Under the pieces are notes generated by a model. The model did no database searches. It was not told the DNA's origin and saw only the letters and a list, made by a program, of their open reading frames with translations. From contig NZ_PEFL01000001.1 of NCBI RefSeq assembly GCF_002754475.1, positions 2,356,001 through 2,420,000 of the forward strand: DNA of 64,000 bases. Reading direction: 5' to 3'. Below are positions 25,122 through 34,183 of the stretch, in pieces (the first letter of the stretch is position 1; each line of letters opens with the position of its first letter). The DNA comes from Comamonas sp. 26 (GTDB lineage: Bacteria; Pseudomonadota; Gammaproteobacteria; Burkholderiales; Burkholderiaceae_C). The translations under genes and the position numbers were made by a program.

Positions 25122-26009
25122 TTATTTCTCGTTTTTCTGCTGAGCTTGCAACGCAAGCTCAGCCTCAGCGGCTTCATACACCGATTGCCGCAGCACGGGC
25201 TCAAGCTCTTCGCGCAAGCGCAGCACGAGAGAACGAGTCTGAGCCTCCACCACCTGCTCAATCGCCTTTTTCAGGCGCTTTTCCAGCACCAGATCGACAC
25301 GCTGCATCAGGCGATGAACCAGATACTCCTCGGTAAGCTGCGTAGTCTGTGCAATCTGCGTCTGCGGCTCGTCCCAATTTTGATTCAGACTTGAAACTTC
25401 AGAAATTGCGACCCCATCCGCATTCAAGGTCTGAGCCGCTGGAACTGCAACGGGAGTCTCCTCAGAAGCGACAGGCTCTGTGCTCTCCACATACTCATCC
25501 GACAGCAACGGCAAGGCTTCAGCGTCAAATGCGACAGGCAAATCGGGCTCTGCCACGCCACTCGCATCTGTCTCTGCCTGTTCGTGCGCTTCGGTCAATG
25601 TAGCGACTTGCTCACTCACCACATCCATTTCAGCGCTTTCGGCAAAAGGCTGCTGCGGCGGCAACGACTCTGGCAGTGGCGGCAACTGGTGAGGAATGGT
25701 TGCCGGTTTGCTGCGAACATAAAGCCCATCAGCCAGCCACGGGGAGTGAAAAGACGGACGTGAAATGGGTGCAGCGGAAGCACTGGGAACGGCAGGCTCT
25801 GCATTCTCCAGCACCTCTGACTGGCTTGGCACATGCGCTACGCGCCCCAGGGACTCCTCCAGCGCCCAGTCTCGGCTACTGACTCCACCCTCTTCACTTT
25901 CCGTACTTCGCTCGCTTAAGTCACTCACTGTCTTTGCATCAACCGCTGGCGACACCACGTCGGTCAGCGTGGGTACAAAACGCGGAGGGACTTTGGATGA
26001 AGAGTTCAT
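25122..26009 (-). CDS. Hypothetical acidic low-complexity protein with helical C-terminus
   Basis: Not recognised. A 295-residue cytoplasmic protein. Residues up to about 220 are rich in Ser, Pro, Glu and Val and look disordered (e.g. PVASEETPVAVPAAQTL). The last 75 residues are helical and charged: EEYLVHRLMQRVDLVLEKRL, KKAIEQVVEAQTRSLVLRLR, EELEPVLRQSVYEAAEAEL, suggesting a coiled coil or a binding helix pair. It starts three bases after the holC stop, so it is translated with holC; a link to DNA replication is only inference from position. Confidence 0.6.
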   Translation of the reverse strand: MNSSSKVPPRFVPTLTDVVSPAVDAKTVSDLSERSTESEEGGVSSRDWALEESLGRVAHVPSQSEVLENAEPAVPSASAAPISRPSFHSPWLADGLYVRSKPATIPHQLPPLPESLPPQQPFAESAEMDVVSEQVATLTEAHEQAETDASGVAEPDLPVAFDAEALPLLSDEYVESTEPVASEETPVAVPAAQTLNADGVAISEVSSLNQNWDEPQTQIAQTTQLTEEYLVHRLMQRVDLVLEKRLKKAIEQVVEAQTRSLVLRLREELEPVLRQSVYEAAEAELALQAQQKNEK

Positions 26010-26012
26010 GGC

Positions 26013-26444
26013 CTAGCCCTTGAGATTCAGATCATGCCGAACGATGGAAAAACCACGCGCTTCGTAATCACGCCAGCGCGTGCGGGCCTCATGGCGGTCC
26101 ATTTCATCGCTGGACGAGACGATTTCCACCACACGCTCAAAGCGCTCAAAACCCTCCAGCACCTGCGCCGTGAGGTTGATCAGCACCTCGTGGTGCGGCA
26201 GATCCTGCAACTGCGCGGCCAGTACGATGGGCGATACCGCCAGAAGCGCTCCACCATCAGCAGCGGCGGCATGAGCCAGAAAGTCCGTGGCCGATACGCT
26301 CCAGAGCCGCGTTGACAGCCGACTCAGCATAGAGGCATCTCCCACGACGACCAGACGAGCACCATGGCGCAAGGCCTTGCGCGCAAATCGGCACACGTAG
26401 CCCAGCTTATCTGGAGCATTGAAATGAAAGGCAATTTCTGTCAC
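26013..26444 (-). CDS. holC: DNA polymerase III chi subunit HolC
   Basis: A 143-residue protein: EIAFHFNAPDKLGYVCRFARKA is the start of chi, followed by LWSVSATDFLAHA, VLINLTAQVLEGFERFERVV and a final RWRDYEARGFSIVRHDL. Chi links the clamp loader (via psi) to SSB at the replication fork. It is preceded on the same strand by pepA after 51 bases, the common pepA–holC order, and followed after three bases by an unknown gene. Confidence 0.9.
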   Translation of the reverse strand: MTEIAFHFNAPDKLGYVCRFARKALRHGARLVVVGDASMLSRLSTRLWSVSATDFLAHAAAADGGALLAVSPIVLAAQLQDLPHHEVLINLTAQVLEGFERFERVVEIVSSSDEMDRHEARTRWRDYEARGFSIVRHDLNLKG

Positions 26445-26495
26445 ATCACTTGCAGCTGGCTACGGACTCTTTCAAGGCCGCGCCAGCCACCTTCC

Positions 26496-28031
26496 TTAAG
26501 CCGATGCCTTGGCTGTAGTGCGACGCGAGGTCGCTGGTTTTGCGGCACTCTTGCGTGCAGCAGTCTTGGCTGGTTGTACCGTACGATGGGCTTGGGCCTG
26601 ATTCAGCAGATATTGAACCAGCAAGCCCACGGGACGGCCAGTTGCCCCCTTGGCTGCGCCACTTTTCCAGGCGGTGCCAGCAATGTCCAGATGCGCCCAG
26701 GGAATGTTGCCCACAAACTTCTGCAAGAACTTGGCAGCAGTTACCGCCCCCCCAGCGCGGCCGGCCACGTTGCCCATGTCAGCAAAATTGCTCTTGAGGC
26801 CGTCTGCGTACTCATCGTCCAGCGGCATGCGCCAGCAGGGATCCAGCGCCGCATCACCAGCGCTTTGCAGCGCAGCAGCCAGCTCATCATTGGTAGAGAA
26901 CAGGCCGCTGCGCAGACTGCCCAGCGCAATCACGCAAGCACCTGTCAACGTGGCCATATCCACCAGCGCCGTAGGTTTGAAGCGGGCGGCATAGTGCAGC
27001 ACATCGCACAAAACCAGACGGCCTTCGGCGTCGGTGTTAAGAATTTCAATGGTCTGACCGCTCATGCTTGTGACCACATCGCCGGGTTTAACGGCTGCGC
27101 CGTCTGGCATGTTTTCGCAGGCAGGAATCAGGCCGACGACATTAATGGCGGGCTGCAGCTTGGCCAGAGACTGGAACACGCCGAGCACGCTGGCAGCGCC
27201 GCCCATGTCGTACTTCATCTCGTCCATCTCGGCAGCAGGCTTGAGCGAGATACCACCAGTATCAAACGTAATGCCCTTGCCCACCAGCACAATAGGCGCT
27301 TCGGTCTTGGCCGCGCCGTTGTAGTGCAGCTCGATAAAGCGCAGCGGCTCACGCGAGCCCTGAGCTACGGCCATGAAAGCACCCATGCCCAGCTTGGCAA
27401 CTTCCACCGGGCCATGAATCTTGCAGCTCATGCGCGCTGCCCTGGCAATGCTCTTGGCTGCATTGGCCAGCATCGTGGGGGTTGAATGGTTGGCAGGGCG
27501 ATTGGCCCATTCACGCGCCACAGCCACGCCTTCTTGCTGAGCAATGGCAGTCTCAAAAGCAGAAGCCACGGCTGCATTTTTAGAGGTGACACCCAACACC
27601 ACCTTGGCCAGACCGATGGGCTTGGCCTGCGATTTGGTATGGGTATAAATATAGGTTGCATCTGCCACGGCCTGCACGGCAGCAGCAACGATCTGCGCAT
27701 TGACCTCGAACGTCAGACTCACAACGGCCTTGGTGACGCCCTCAGACTTGAGTGCGGAAGCGCAGCTAGCCAGTGCATTGCGCACATCCTTGACCGTACC
27801 GGCACCCACACCCAGCAGCACCACGCGGCGCGCTGCAATCGCGGGCACTTGGTACAAAGCCAGTTGCTTGCCGCAAGACAGGGCAAAATCACCCTGTTTG
27901 ACGGCGTGGGCTGCCATGGCTCCCAGCGCATCGCTGCCCAGCGCAGCGTGCTCGGAAACCAGCACCAGCAGCAGGTCACATTTTTCCCGTGCTGCTGCAG
28001 CAGCGGTCAGAGCCTTCAGTTCAAAGTTCAT
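26496..28031 (-). CDS. pepA: Leucyl aminopeptidase PepA
   Basis: A 511-residue M17 metallopeptidase that removes N-terminal residues from peptides; in E. coli PepA also binds DNA in Xer recombination. Metal and active-site motifs: LVGKGITFDTGGISLKP, MKYDMGGAASVLGV and NTDAEGRLVLCDVL. ATG at 28031 follows AAGGAAAA. A C-terminal basic tail (KTAARKSAAKPATSRRTTAK) is longer than usual and could add DNA affinity. Divergent from lptF with only 23 bases between the start codons. Confidence 0.94.
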   Translation of the reverse strand: MNFELKALTAAAAAREKCDLLLVLVSEHAALGSDALGAMAAHAVKQGDFALSCGKQLALYQVPAIAARRVVLLGVGAGTVKDVRNALASCASALKSEGVTKAVVSLTFEVNAQIVAAAVQAVADATYIYTHTKSQAKPIGLAKVVLGVTSKNAAVASAFETAIAQQEGVAVAREWANRPANHSTPTMLANAAKSIARAARMSCKIHGPVEVAKLGMGAFMAVAQGSREPLRFIELHYNGAAKTEAPIVLVGKGITFDTGGISLKPAAEMDEMKYDMGGAASVLGVFQSLAKLQPAINVVGLIPACENMPDGAAVKPGDVVTSMSGQTIEILNTDAEGRLVLCDVLHYAARFKPTALVDMATLTGACVIALGSLRSGLFSTNDELAAALQSAGDAALDPCWRMPLDDEYADGLKSNFADMGNVAGRAGGAVTAAKFLQKFVGNIPWAHLDIAGTAWKSGAAKGATGRPVGLLVQYLLNQAQAHRTVQPAKTAARKSAAKPATSRRTTAKASA

Positions 28032-28054
28032 AATCGGTGTTTTCCTTTTAGCCA

Positions 28055-29164
28055 ATGTTATTCGATTCATCCATACGCAAAGAGCTGGCTCGCAGCTTTG
28101 GTGCGACGGCTGTGGTCCTGATCACTGTGGTGATGACCATGATGCTGATTCGCACGCTCGGTCAGGCTTACAAGGGCAGTGTCAGCCCTTCCGACGTGAT
28201 GCTGGTCATGGGTTTCACCGTGCTCGGGCAACTCCCTACCATTCTGGGTCTGAGCCTGTTTGTGGCCATTGTGGGCTCACTATCGCGCATGTATCGCGAC
28301 AGCGAGATGGTCATCTGGTTTGCCGCAGGCCAAGGTCTGGCCAGCCTGCTGCGCCCCTTGCTGCGCTTTGCCTGGCCCGTGATTCTGATCACAGCCGTAC
28401 TTGCTCTTGGCGTTCTGCCCTGGTCTTATCAGCAAATTGAGCAGATTAAGACCCAATTTCAGCAGCGCAGCGACTTGGATCGCATCGCACCCGGTGAGTT
28501 TCAGGAGTCCGCTGGCGGCACGCGCGTGTTCTTTGTGGACAAGGAATCCCCATCGGACATGGCAGCCAGCAACGTCTTTGTGGTCTCGCGTGACCCCGGC
28601 AAGGAATCCGTGACATCCGCCAAAGGCGCGCACATTGCTACCGTCAAAGGCCAGCGCATGGTCATTCTGGAAGACGGCCAGCGCATGGAAACCCGTACCG
28701 ACGATGGCTCGGTTCGCGTGACTGACTTCAAGGAATACGGCGTCAAGGTGGACAACGACAACCCCGTGACCATGCAAGAAATAGCAGCACGCAGCATGCC
28801 CACCAAGGAACTGCTGGGCCGCGATGAGCCGATTGCACGCTCGGTGCTGGCATGGCGACTGGGCCTGCCTTTTGCCGCGCTGAACTTTGTCATTCTGGGC
28901 CTCGCCATCTCCAGCGTAAACCCACGCGCTGGCAACAGCACCAGCCTGATGATTGCCCTGTTTGCCTTCATCGTTTACTACAACCTCATGACGCTGGGCG
29001 AAAGCTGGGTCAGCGCCGACAAAATTGGCATGTGGGGCATTCTTGGCCTGCTGCACGGAAGCATTCTGGTCTGTAGCACCCTCGTGCTGCTGGCACGCCA
29101 TTTCCGCTGGTCGCCACGCGATCTACTGCACCGCGCCCATGCTCGCCAGGAGGCTGCACGATGA
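28055..29164 (+). CDS. lptF: LPS export ABC transporter permease LptF
   Basis: A 369-residue inner-membrane protein of the YjgP/YjgQ family. Hydrophobic segments flank a large periplasmic domain (about residues 130–270). LFDSSIRKELARSFGATAVV and VLAWRLGLPFAALNFVILGL are conserved. With LptG and the LptB ATPase it extracts LPS from the inner membrane and passes it to LptC/A. The last four bases overlap lptG (ATGA). Its promoter must lie in or near pepA because the divergent gap is only 23 bases. Confidence 0.94.
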   Translation: MLFDSSIRKELARSFGATAVVLITVVMTMMLIRTLGQAYKGSVSPSDVMLVMGFTVLGQLPTILGLSLFVAIVGSLSRMYRDSEMVIWFAAGQGLASLLRPLLRFAWPVILITAVLALGVLPWSYQQIEQIKTQFQQRSDLDRIAPGEFQESAGGTRVFFVDKESPSDMAASNVFVVSRDPGKESVTSAKGAHIATVKGQRMVILEDGQRMETRTDDGSVRVTDFKEYGVKVDNDNPVTMQEIAARSMPTKELLGRDEPIARSVLAWRLGLPFAALNFVILGLAISSVNPRAGNSTSLMIALFAFIVYYNLMTLGESWVSADKIGMWGILGLLHGSILVCSTLVLLARHFRWSPRDLLHRAHARQEAAR

Positions 29165-30264
29165 AAGTTCTTCGCAATCTGATCTACCGCGAAGTCATTC
29201 AGGCAGTGCTCTATGTCACGCTGGCCTTTCTTGCGCTGTTCTTTTTCTTTGACCTGGTCGATGAAATGCGCTGGGTGGGCAGTGGCAACGCTGGCTACAC
29301 CACCACACATGCCCTGCTGTTGGTGGCACTTGCCATTCCCGGCCACCTTTACGAGCTGATGCCCATTGCCGTGCTGATTGGTGCCATTTTTGTGATGGCC
29401 AAGTTTGCGCAAAGCTCGGAGTTCACCATCATGCGAACCAGTGGCATGGGTCCCTGGCTTGCTCTGCGCACGCTGCTGGTGCTGGGCATGAGCTTTGTGG
29501 TTCTCACTGTGGCGGTGGGCGACTATATCGCCCCGGCTGCTGACAACATCAGTCAGAAATTGCGCGTTCTTGGTAAAGGCCAGATTTCTAGCGGAGCAAC
29601 CGGTGCCTGGCTCAAAGAAAAGCAAGGCAAGCACTCTGTCGCCATCAATGTCGGTGCCATTAAAAAGCCTGGCGAATTTGTGAACGTGCGCATCTTCGAG
29701 TTTGATGCCAACGGCCGCATCGCCGCGCAAATCAATGCCCAGTCCGCACAGGTGGACGAGGAAAACGATCAGTGGACGCTGCAAGGCGTGCAGGCCACCC
29801 AGGTCACACAAGACGGAGATAACACCAAGATGACTCGCAGCAATGAAGAGAGCATGAACTGGCCTACCAAGGTCACGGCGTCCATGGTCTCTGGTGCCCT
29901 GCTCAAGCCTGATCGCATGACCACGGTTGCGCTGTTTCAGTTTATTCAACACTTGCAGGACAACGGTCAGGCTGCACAAAAGTACGAAATTGAGTTCTGG
30001 CGCAAGGTCTTCTACCCACTCAGTTGCCTTGTGATGGTGGTACTGGCGCTGCCCTTTGCCTATCTGCACTTCCGCTCGGGCGGCATCACGGCTTATGTGT
30101 TTGGCGGCGTGATGGCGGGCATCAGCTTCTTCCTACTCAACAACGTGTTTGGCTATATCGGCACGTTGCAATCGTGGTGGCCATGGCTGGCGGCGGCAGC
30201 GCCGGGCATGCTTTATACGGCGCTATCTCTCTCAGCCTTTGGCTGGCTGGTACTCAGGCGCTAA
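29161..30264 (+). CDS. lptG: LPS export ABC transporter permease LptG
   Basis: A 367-residue partner of LptF with the same layout: N-terminal helices (REVIQAVLYVTLAFLALFFF), a conserved LYELMPIAVLIGAIFVMAKF segment, a periplasmic domain, and C-terminal helices (FYPLSCLVMVVLALPFAYLH, GLxxF-like AGISFFLLNNVFGYIG). Start overlaps the lptF stop by four bases. A CbiX-like gene begins three bases after its stop. Confidence 0.94.
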   Translation: MKVLRNLIYREVIQAVLYVTLAFLALFFFFDLVDEMRWVGSGNAGYTTTHALLLVALAIPGHLYELMPIAVLIGAIFVMAKFAQSSEFTIMRTSGMGPWLALRTLLVLGMSFVVLTVAVGDYIAPAADNISQKLRVLGKGQISSGATGAWLKEKQGKHSVAINVGAIKKPGEFVNVRIFEFDANGRIAAQINAQSAQVDEENDQWTLQGVQATQVTQDGDNTKMTRSNEESMNWPTKVTASMVSGALLKPDRMTTVALFQFIQHLQDNGQAAQKYEIEFWRKVFYPLSCLVMVVLALPFAYLHFRSGGITAYVFGGVMAGISFFLLNNVFGYIGTLQSWWPWLAAAAPGMLYTALSLSAFGWLVLRR

Positions 30265-30267
30265 ATC

Positions 30268-30711
30268 ATGTCAGGCGATAAGCTCTCTCCATCAAACCGG
30301 GCTGGCATGATCTTGCTGGCCCATGGCTCCAGAGACCCACTCTGGCGCCAGCCGATTGAGGCCGTGCTGCTCGCAGTTCAGGCCAGCCAACCCGATCTGC
30401 CCTGCGCCTGCGCCTATCTCGATGCCTGTGCACCCGACCTGCCTACTGCCGCCAACACGCTGATCGCGCAAGGCATCAACCGGATTACGGTGCTCCCCCT
30501 GTTTCTCGGCACAGGCAAACATGCCCGTGAAGACATTCCGCGCCTGCTGAACGAATTGCGACTGCAGCACCCCGCTTGCCAATTCGATCTGCAAACCGCT
30601 GCAGGCGAGAACCCCAGAGTCACGGCGCTGCTGGCCCAGCTAGCCATTGAAGCGATTGCGCCTCAAAGTGACAATTCAGGTTCAAACATACAGAATTTAG
30701 ATAAAAAATAG
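30268..30711 (+). CDS. CbiX/SirB-type sirohydrochlorin chelatase family protein
   Basis: A 147-residue single-domain chelatase: GMILLAHGSRDPLWRQPIEA holds the metal-binding His, and RITVLPLFLGTGKHAREDIP the second His region. Members insert Co or Fe/Ni into sirohydrochlorin. In this setting, directly upstream of cysB, sirohaem synthesis for sulfite reductase is a reasonable role. The C-terminal roughly 15 residues are polar and probably disordered. Confidence 0.82.
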   Translation: MSGDKLSPSNRAGMILLAHGSRDPLWRQPIEAVLLAVQASQPDLPCACAYLDACAPDLPTAANTLIAQGINRITVLPLFLGTGKHAREDIPRLLNELRLQHPACQFDLQTAAGENPRVTALLAQLAIEAIAPQSDNSGSNIQNLDKK

Positions 30712-30762
30712 ATTCTTTAGATATTTGAAGCATAATGATGCAAGTTCTTAGTCCATGCCGTC

Positions 30763-31704
30763 ATGAACCTGCATCAATTCCGCTTCGTTCAAGAAGCCGC
30801 CCGCCGCAATCTCAACCTGACAGAGGCGGCCAAGGCCCTTCACACCTCTCAGCCAGGTGTCTCCAAAGCCATCATCGAGCTTGAAGAAGAGCTGGGCATT
30901 GACATCTTTGCCCGCCATGGCAAGCGCCTCAAGCGCATCACCGAGCCGGGTCAGGAAGTCCTCAAAAGCATTGAACTCATCATGCGCGAAGTGGGCAACC
31001 TCAAGCGCATCGGCGAGCAGTACAGCGCGCAAGACAGCGGCACACTCAGCATTGCCACTACCCACACTCAGGCGCGTTATGTGCTGCCCCCGGCAGTGGC
31101 CCGCCTGCGTGAGCAATATCCAAAAGTCACCATCAGCCTGCACCAGGCCACGCCTGCAGAAGTAGCACGCATGGTGATCGACGAGGTCGCCGAAATTGGC
31201 ATGGCAACCGAATCGCTGGCCGATTACCCCGAGCTGGTCACTCTGCCCTGCTATGAATGGCAGCATGTTCTGGTGTTTCCCACAGGCCACCCACTGGCCC
31301 AAAAAGAGCGCATCACGCTGGAAGACATTGCGCAGGAAGCGCTGATCACCTACCACCCGTCCTTCACCGGTCGCGGCAAGATTGACCGCGCCTTTGAAAT
31401 GCGTCGCCTGCACCCGCGCATCGTGCTGGAAGCCATTGACTCTGACGTCATCAAGACCTATGTGCGCCTGGGTCTGGGCATCGGTATCGTGGCTGAAATG
31501 GCCATGCGCGATGATCCCGTCAACGACCTCGTCGTGCGCCCCGTCGGCCATCTGTTCGGCACCAGCGTAGCCCGCGTGGCCATCAAGCGCGGCGCATACT
31601 TGCGCAACTTCGTCTACAAGTTTGCCGAACTGCTCAGCGATCGCCTCTCGCGCGACCTCATCATCCGCGCCATGAATGGCAGCGTGGACGACTTCGGACT
31701 GTAA
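30763..31704 (+). CDS. cysB: LysR-type sulfur regulator CysB
   Basis: A 313-residue LysR regulator. The helix-turn-helix (NLNLTEAAKALHTSQPGVSK) and its continuation IIELEEELGIDIFARHGKRL are those of CysB/Cbl; TTHTQARYVLPPAV and YHPSFTGRGKIDRAF line the N-acetylserine/sulfate pocket. CysB activates assimilatory sulfate reduction and related genes under sulfur limitation. It follows the chelatase by 51 bases. Confidence 0.93.
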   Translation: MNLHQFRFVQEAARRNLNLTEAAKALHTSQPGVSKAIIELEEELGIDIFARHGKRLKRITEPGQEVLKSIELIMREVGNLKRIGEQYSAQDSGTLSIATTHTQARYVLPPAVARLREQYPKVTISLHQATPAEVARMVIDEVAEIGMATESLADYPELVTLPCYEWQHVLVFPTGHPLAQKERITLEDIAQEALITYHPSFTGRGKIDRAFEMRRLHPRIVLEAIDSDVIKTYVRLGLGIGIVAEMAMRDDPVNDLVVRPVGHLFGTSVARVAIKRGAYLRNFVYKFAELLSDRLSRDLIIRAMNGSVDDFGL

Positions 31705-31744
31705 TTTCACCGGCACGGCCCCGTGCCTGCACTGCAAGACTACC

Positions 31745-32893
31745 GTGACCCCGACCTTTCCCAGCAAGCTGCCCAATGTGGGCACCACCATCTTCACTGT
31801 CATGTCGGCGCTGGCCGCCGAGCACAAGGCCGTCAACCTCGGTCAGGGCTTTCCGGACTTTGGCTGCGACCCAAAGTTGCTTGACGCCGTGAACGACGCC
31901 ATGCGCGCAGGCCACAACCAGTACCCGCCCATGACAGGCTGGCCTGCGCTGCGCGAAGCCGTTGCTTCAAAAATTGAAGCACTGCACGCTCGCCGCTACG
32001 ACGCTGGCAGCGAAATCACCATTACCGCCGGTGCCACGCAGGCCATCCTCACCATCATTCTGGCCACCGTCCATGCAGGTGATGAAGTCATCGTGCTCGA
32101 CCCCTGCTACGACAGCTACGTGCCCAATATCGAAATGGCTGGCGGTGTGCCTGTACGCGTGCCTCTCACGCCAGGCAGTTTCCGCCCGGACTTCGACAAG
32201 ATCGCTGCCGCCATCACGCCGCGCACGCGCCTCTTGATCATCAACAGCCCGCACAACCCCAGCGCCACCATCTGGACTGATGCGGAGATGCGCCAGCTGG
32301 AAGCACTGCTCGCCCCGACCAATGTGCTTCTCATCAGCGACGAGGTGTATGAGCACATGGTTTACGACGGTGCCCAGCACCTGAGCAGCGCCCGCTACCC
32401 GGGCCTGGCAGAGCGCGCTTTTATCGTCTCCAGCTTTGGCAAGACCTTCCACGTCACCGGCTGGAAAGTTGGCACCGTGGCGGCCCCCGCTGCGCTGACA
32501 TCCGAGTTTCGCAAAGTCCACCAGTTCAACGTATTCACGGTGAACACGCCCATGCAGGCTGGTCTGGCGCAATACATGCAAGACCCCGCGCCTTACATGA
32601 ACCTCTCGGCCTTTTACCAAGCCAAGCGCGACCTGTTCCTGAATGGCCTGCAAGGCTCACGCCTGAAGCTATTGCCCACCGCTGGCACATACTTCCTCTG
32701 TGCCGATATTTCCTCGGTCTCTGACCTCAACGAAGCCGAGTTCTGCCAGTGGCTGGTCAAAGAAGTCGGCGTCGCCGCCATTCCGCTGTCGGCCTTCTAC
32801 GGCGACGGTTTCGATCAGCGTGTGGTGCGTTTCTGCTTCGCCAAAAAGGATGAAACCTTGATCGAAGCAGCAGCCAGACTGCGCAAGCTGTAA
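31745..32893 (+). CDS. Class I PLP aminotransferase (methionine/kynurenine aminotransferase-like, YbdL type)
   Basis: A 382-residue enzyme: LGQGFPDFGCDPKLLDAVND, TAGATQAILTIILATVHAGD, NSPHNPSATIW, LISDEVYEHMVYDG and SSFGKTFHVTGWKVG with the PLP Lys. The FGKTFHVTGWKVG form is typical of YbdL-like methionine aminotransferases and kynurenine aminotransferases. The GTG at 31745 is the likely start; an in-frame ATG at 31676 lies inside cysB and would add residues unlike the family. A strong terminator follows. Confidence 0.88.
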   Translation: MTPTFPSKLPNVGTTIFTVMSALAAEHKAVNLGQGFPDFGCDPKLLDAVNDAMRAGHNQYPPMTGWPALREAVASKIEALHARRYDAGSEITITAGATQAILTIILATVHAGDEVIVLDPCYDSYVPNIEMAGGVPVRVPLTPGSFRPDFDKIAAAITPRTRLLIINSPHNPSATIWTDAEMRQLEALLAPTNVLLISDEVYEHMVYDGAQHLSSARYPGLAERAFIVSSFGKTFHVTGWKVGTVAAPAALTSEFRKVHQFNVFTVNTPMQAGLAQYMQDPAPYMNLSAFYQAKRDLFLNGLQGSRLKLLPTAGTYFLCADISSVSDLNEAEFCQWLVKEVGVAAIPLSAFYGDGFDQRVVRFCFAKKDETLIEAAARLRKL

Positions 32894-32909
32894 AGCCTTT
32901 CGTCTCATA

Positions 32910-32940
32910 AAAAGGAGCGCCTATCGCGCTCCTTTTTTTG
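32910..32940 (+). terminator. Rho-independent terminator after the aminotransferase
   Basis: AAAAGGAGCGC–CTATC–GCGCTCCTTTT with seven T; 17 bases beyond the stop. Confidence 0.85.
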
Positions 32941-32969
32941 TTTTCAGACCTCTTTAATGCTGAAACCTA

Positions 32970-33000
32970 TGCTTCGCAAGCGCAAGCAGCTATCAAATAT
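32970..33000. repeat. Dispersed short repeat (AATAGCTGC family), half copy
   Basis: TTCGCAAGCGCAAGCAGCTATCAAAT between the terminator and the end of the YeeE/TsuA gene; the right half of the family element. Confidence 0.55.
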
Positions 33001-34110
33001 TCAAACCCTGGATGCCAGATAGCGCAGCATCAGCACCGCCCCCAGCACAATGCCCGCAATAGCGATAAAGCTGCCCAGACTGAGCATGGAAATCGCGCTG
33101 ATTCCCTGGCCTATAGTGCAGCCCATGGCTGTTACGCCGCCCACGCCCATCAGCACGGCCCCGGTCAAGTGACGAGACAAGTCCAATCTGTCCGCAAAGC
33201 CTTGCCACTGAAAATCTCTGCGCCACAGCGCATGAATGAAGCTGCCCAGCACCATGCCCGCCACCGATGCGATGCCCCAGGTCACGACCTTGCTGCGGTC
33301 GCTGAAGAACATCAGCCAGTCCAGCGTATGCGCAATGGGCGAGACAAAGCTGAATGCCTCGATGCGCCCGCTATAGGTCGTGGCATAAACTTGCTCCAGA
33401 GTTTCGGGGTGCTCGGCCACTAGCCCCAGATGACCGCTGAGCCACCAGGCCACCGTCACGCACAAGCCAACCAGAACGCCGCCCAGCAATACGCCCCAGC
33501 GGCGATCCGCTCCACGCATGGGGTTGATGGCCATCACCAGCAGCACCAGGGCCGCGCCAAAACCCAGAGCTGCGCGAGTGGCAAACAGCGACCACTGCGC
33601 TGCGTCAGACAACATCTCCGGCAGCAAGGCCAGCGTGGTGAGCTCCAGTTGTACGCTATCGAGCCAGCGCACACGCGCCACGGCCGTAATGCCTTTGAGC
33701 GTGGCAAAGGCCGCCACAGCCATGACCAGCAGCACGACCAGCGCTTTGAGGCTACCGCCGCCCAGCCGGGTCAGATTTCTGGCACTGCAACCCGATGCCA
33801 GCACCATGCCCGCACCAAACAAGACGCCACCCACCAAGGCAGACAACCACAGCAGCCGGCGGCTGGCATAGAGCGCATCGCCCACCTGCAACTGCCCCCA
33901 CAACGCCAGCGCTGCAAAGCCCAGCATGGCTACGGCAATCGCCGCACACCATTGCCGCACACGCGTCCAATCTTGCAGATAGACCACATCACTGATGGCA
34001 CCCATGGTGCAAAAGCGCGTCTCGCGCATTACAAAGCCCAGGGCGGCGGCCAGCAAAAAAATGGCCACCAGAACGGTGGCTTTCAGGGATTCAAACTCGG
34101 CAAGGCTCAT
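33001..34110 (-). CDS. YeeE/YedE-family thiosulfate transporter, TsuA-like
   Basis: A 369-residue inner-membrane protein with about nine helices. Conserved pore Cys motifs: MRETRFCTMGAISD, VLASGCSARNLTRLGGGS and TAMGCTIGQGISAISMLS. Full-length YeeE/TsuA channels take up thiosulfate. The location 73 bases downstream of soxB on the same strand supports thiosulfate or sulfite transport linked to Sox. The ATG at 34110 (MSLAEFESL) gives the usual N-terminus, though no clear ribosome site is seen. Confidence 0.85.
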   Translation of the reverse strand: MSLAEFESLKATVLVAIFLLAAALGFVMRETRFCTMGAISDVVYLQDWTRVRQWCAAIAVAMLGFAALALWGQLQVGDALYASRRLLWLSALVGGVLFGAGMVLASGCSARNLTRLGGGSLKALVVLLVMAVAAFATLKGITAVARVRWLDSVQLELTTLALLPEMLSDAAQWSLFATRAALGFGAALVLLVMAINPMRGADRRWGVLLGGVLVGLCVTVAWWLSGHLGLVAEHPETLEQVYATTYSGRIEAFSFVSPIAHTLDWLMFFSDRSKVVTWGIASVAGMVLGSFIHALWRRDFQWQGFADRLDLSRHLTGAVLMGVGGVTAMGCTIGQGISAISMLSLGSFIAIAGIVLGAVLMLRYLASRV

Positions 34111-34183
34111 GCGCGCATTGGAAGGCGCGCACTGCAATCGAGCAATGGAACATACCCCTGCCCGTGCAATAACGCTGTCTTAA

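Noticed and set aside
26364..27485. Plus-strand open frame of 373 codons over pepA
   Set aside because: Antisense of pepA, whose metal-binding motifs are intact on the other strand.
28280..30069. Minus-strand open frames over lptF and lptG
   Set aside because: Shadows of two clear permease genes joined by an ATGA overlap.
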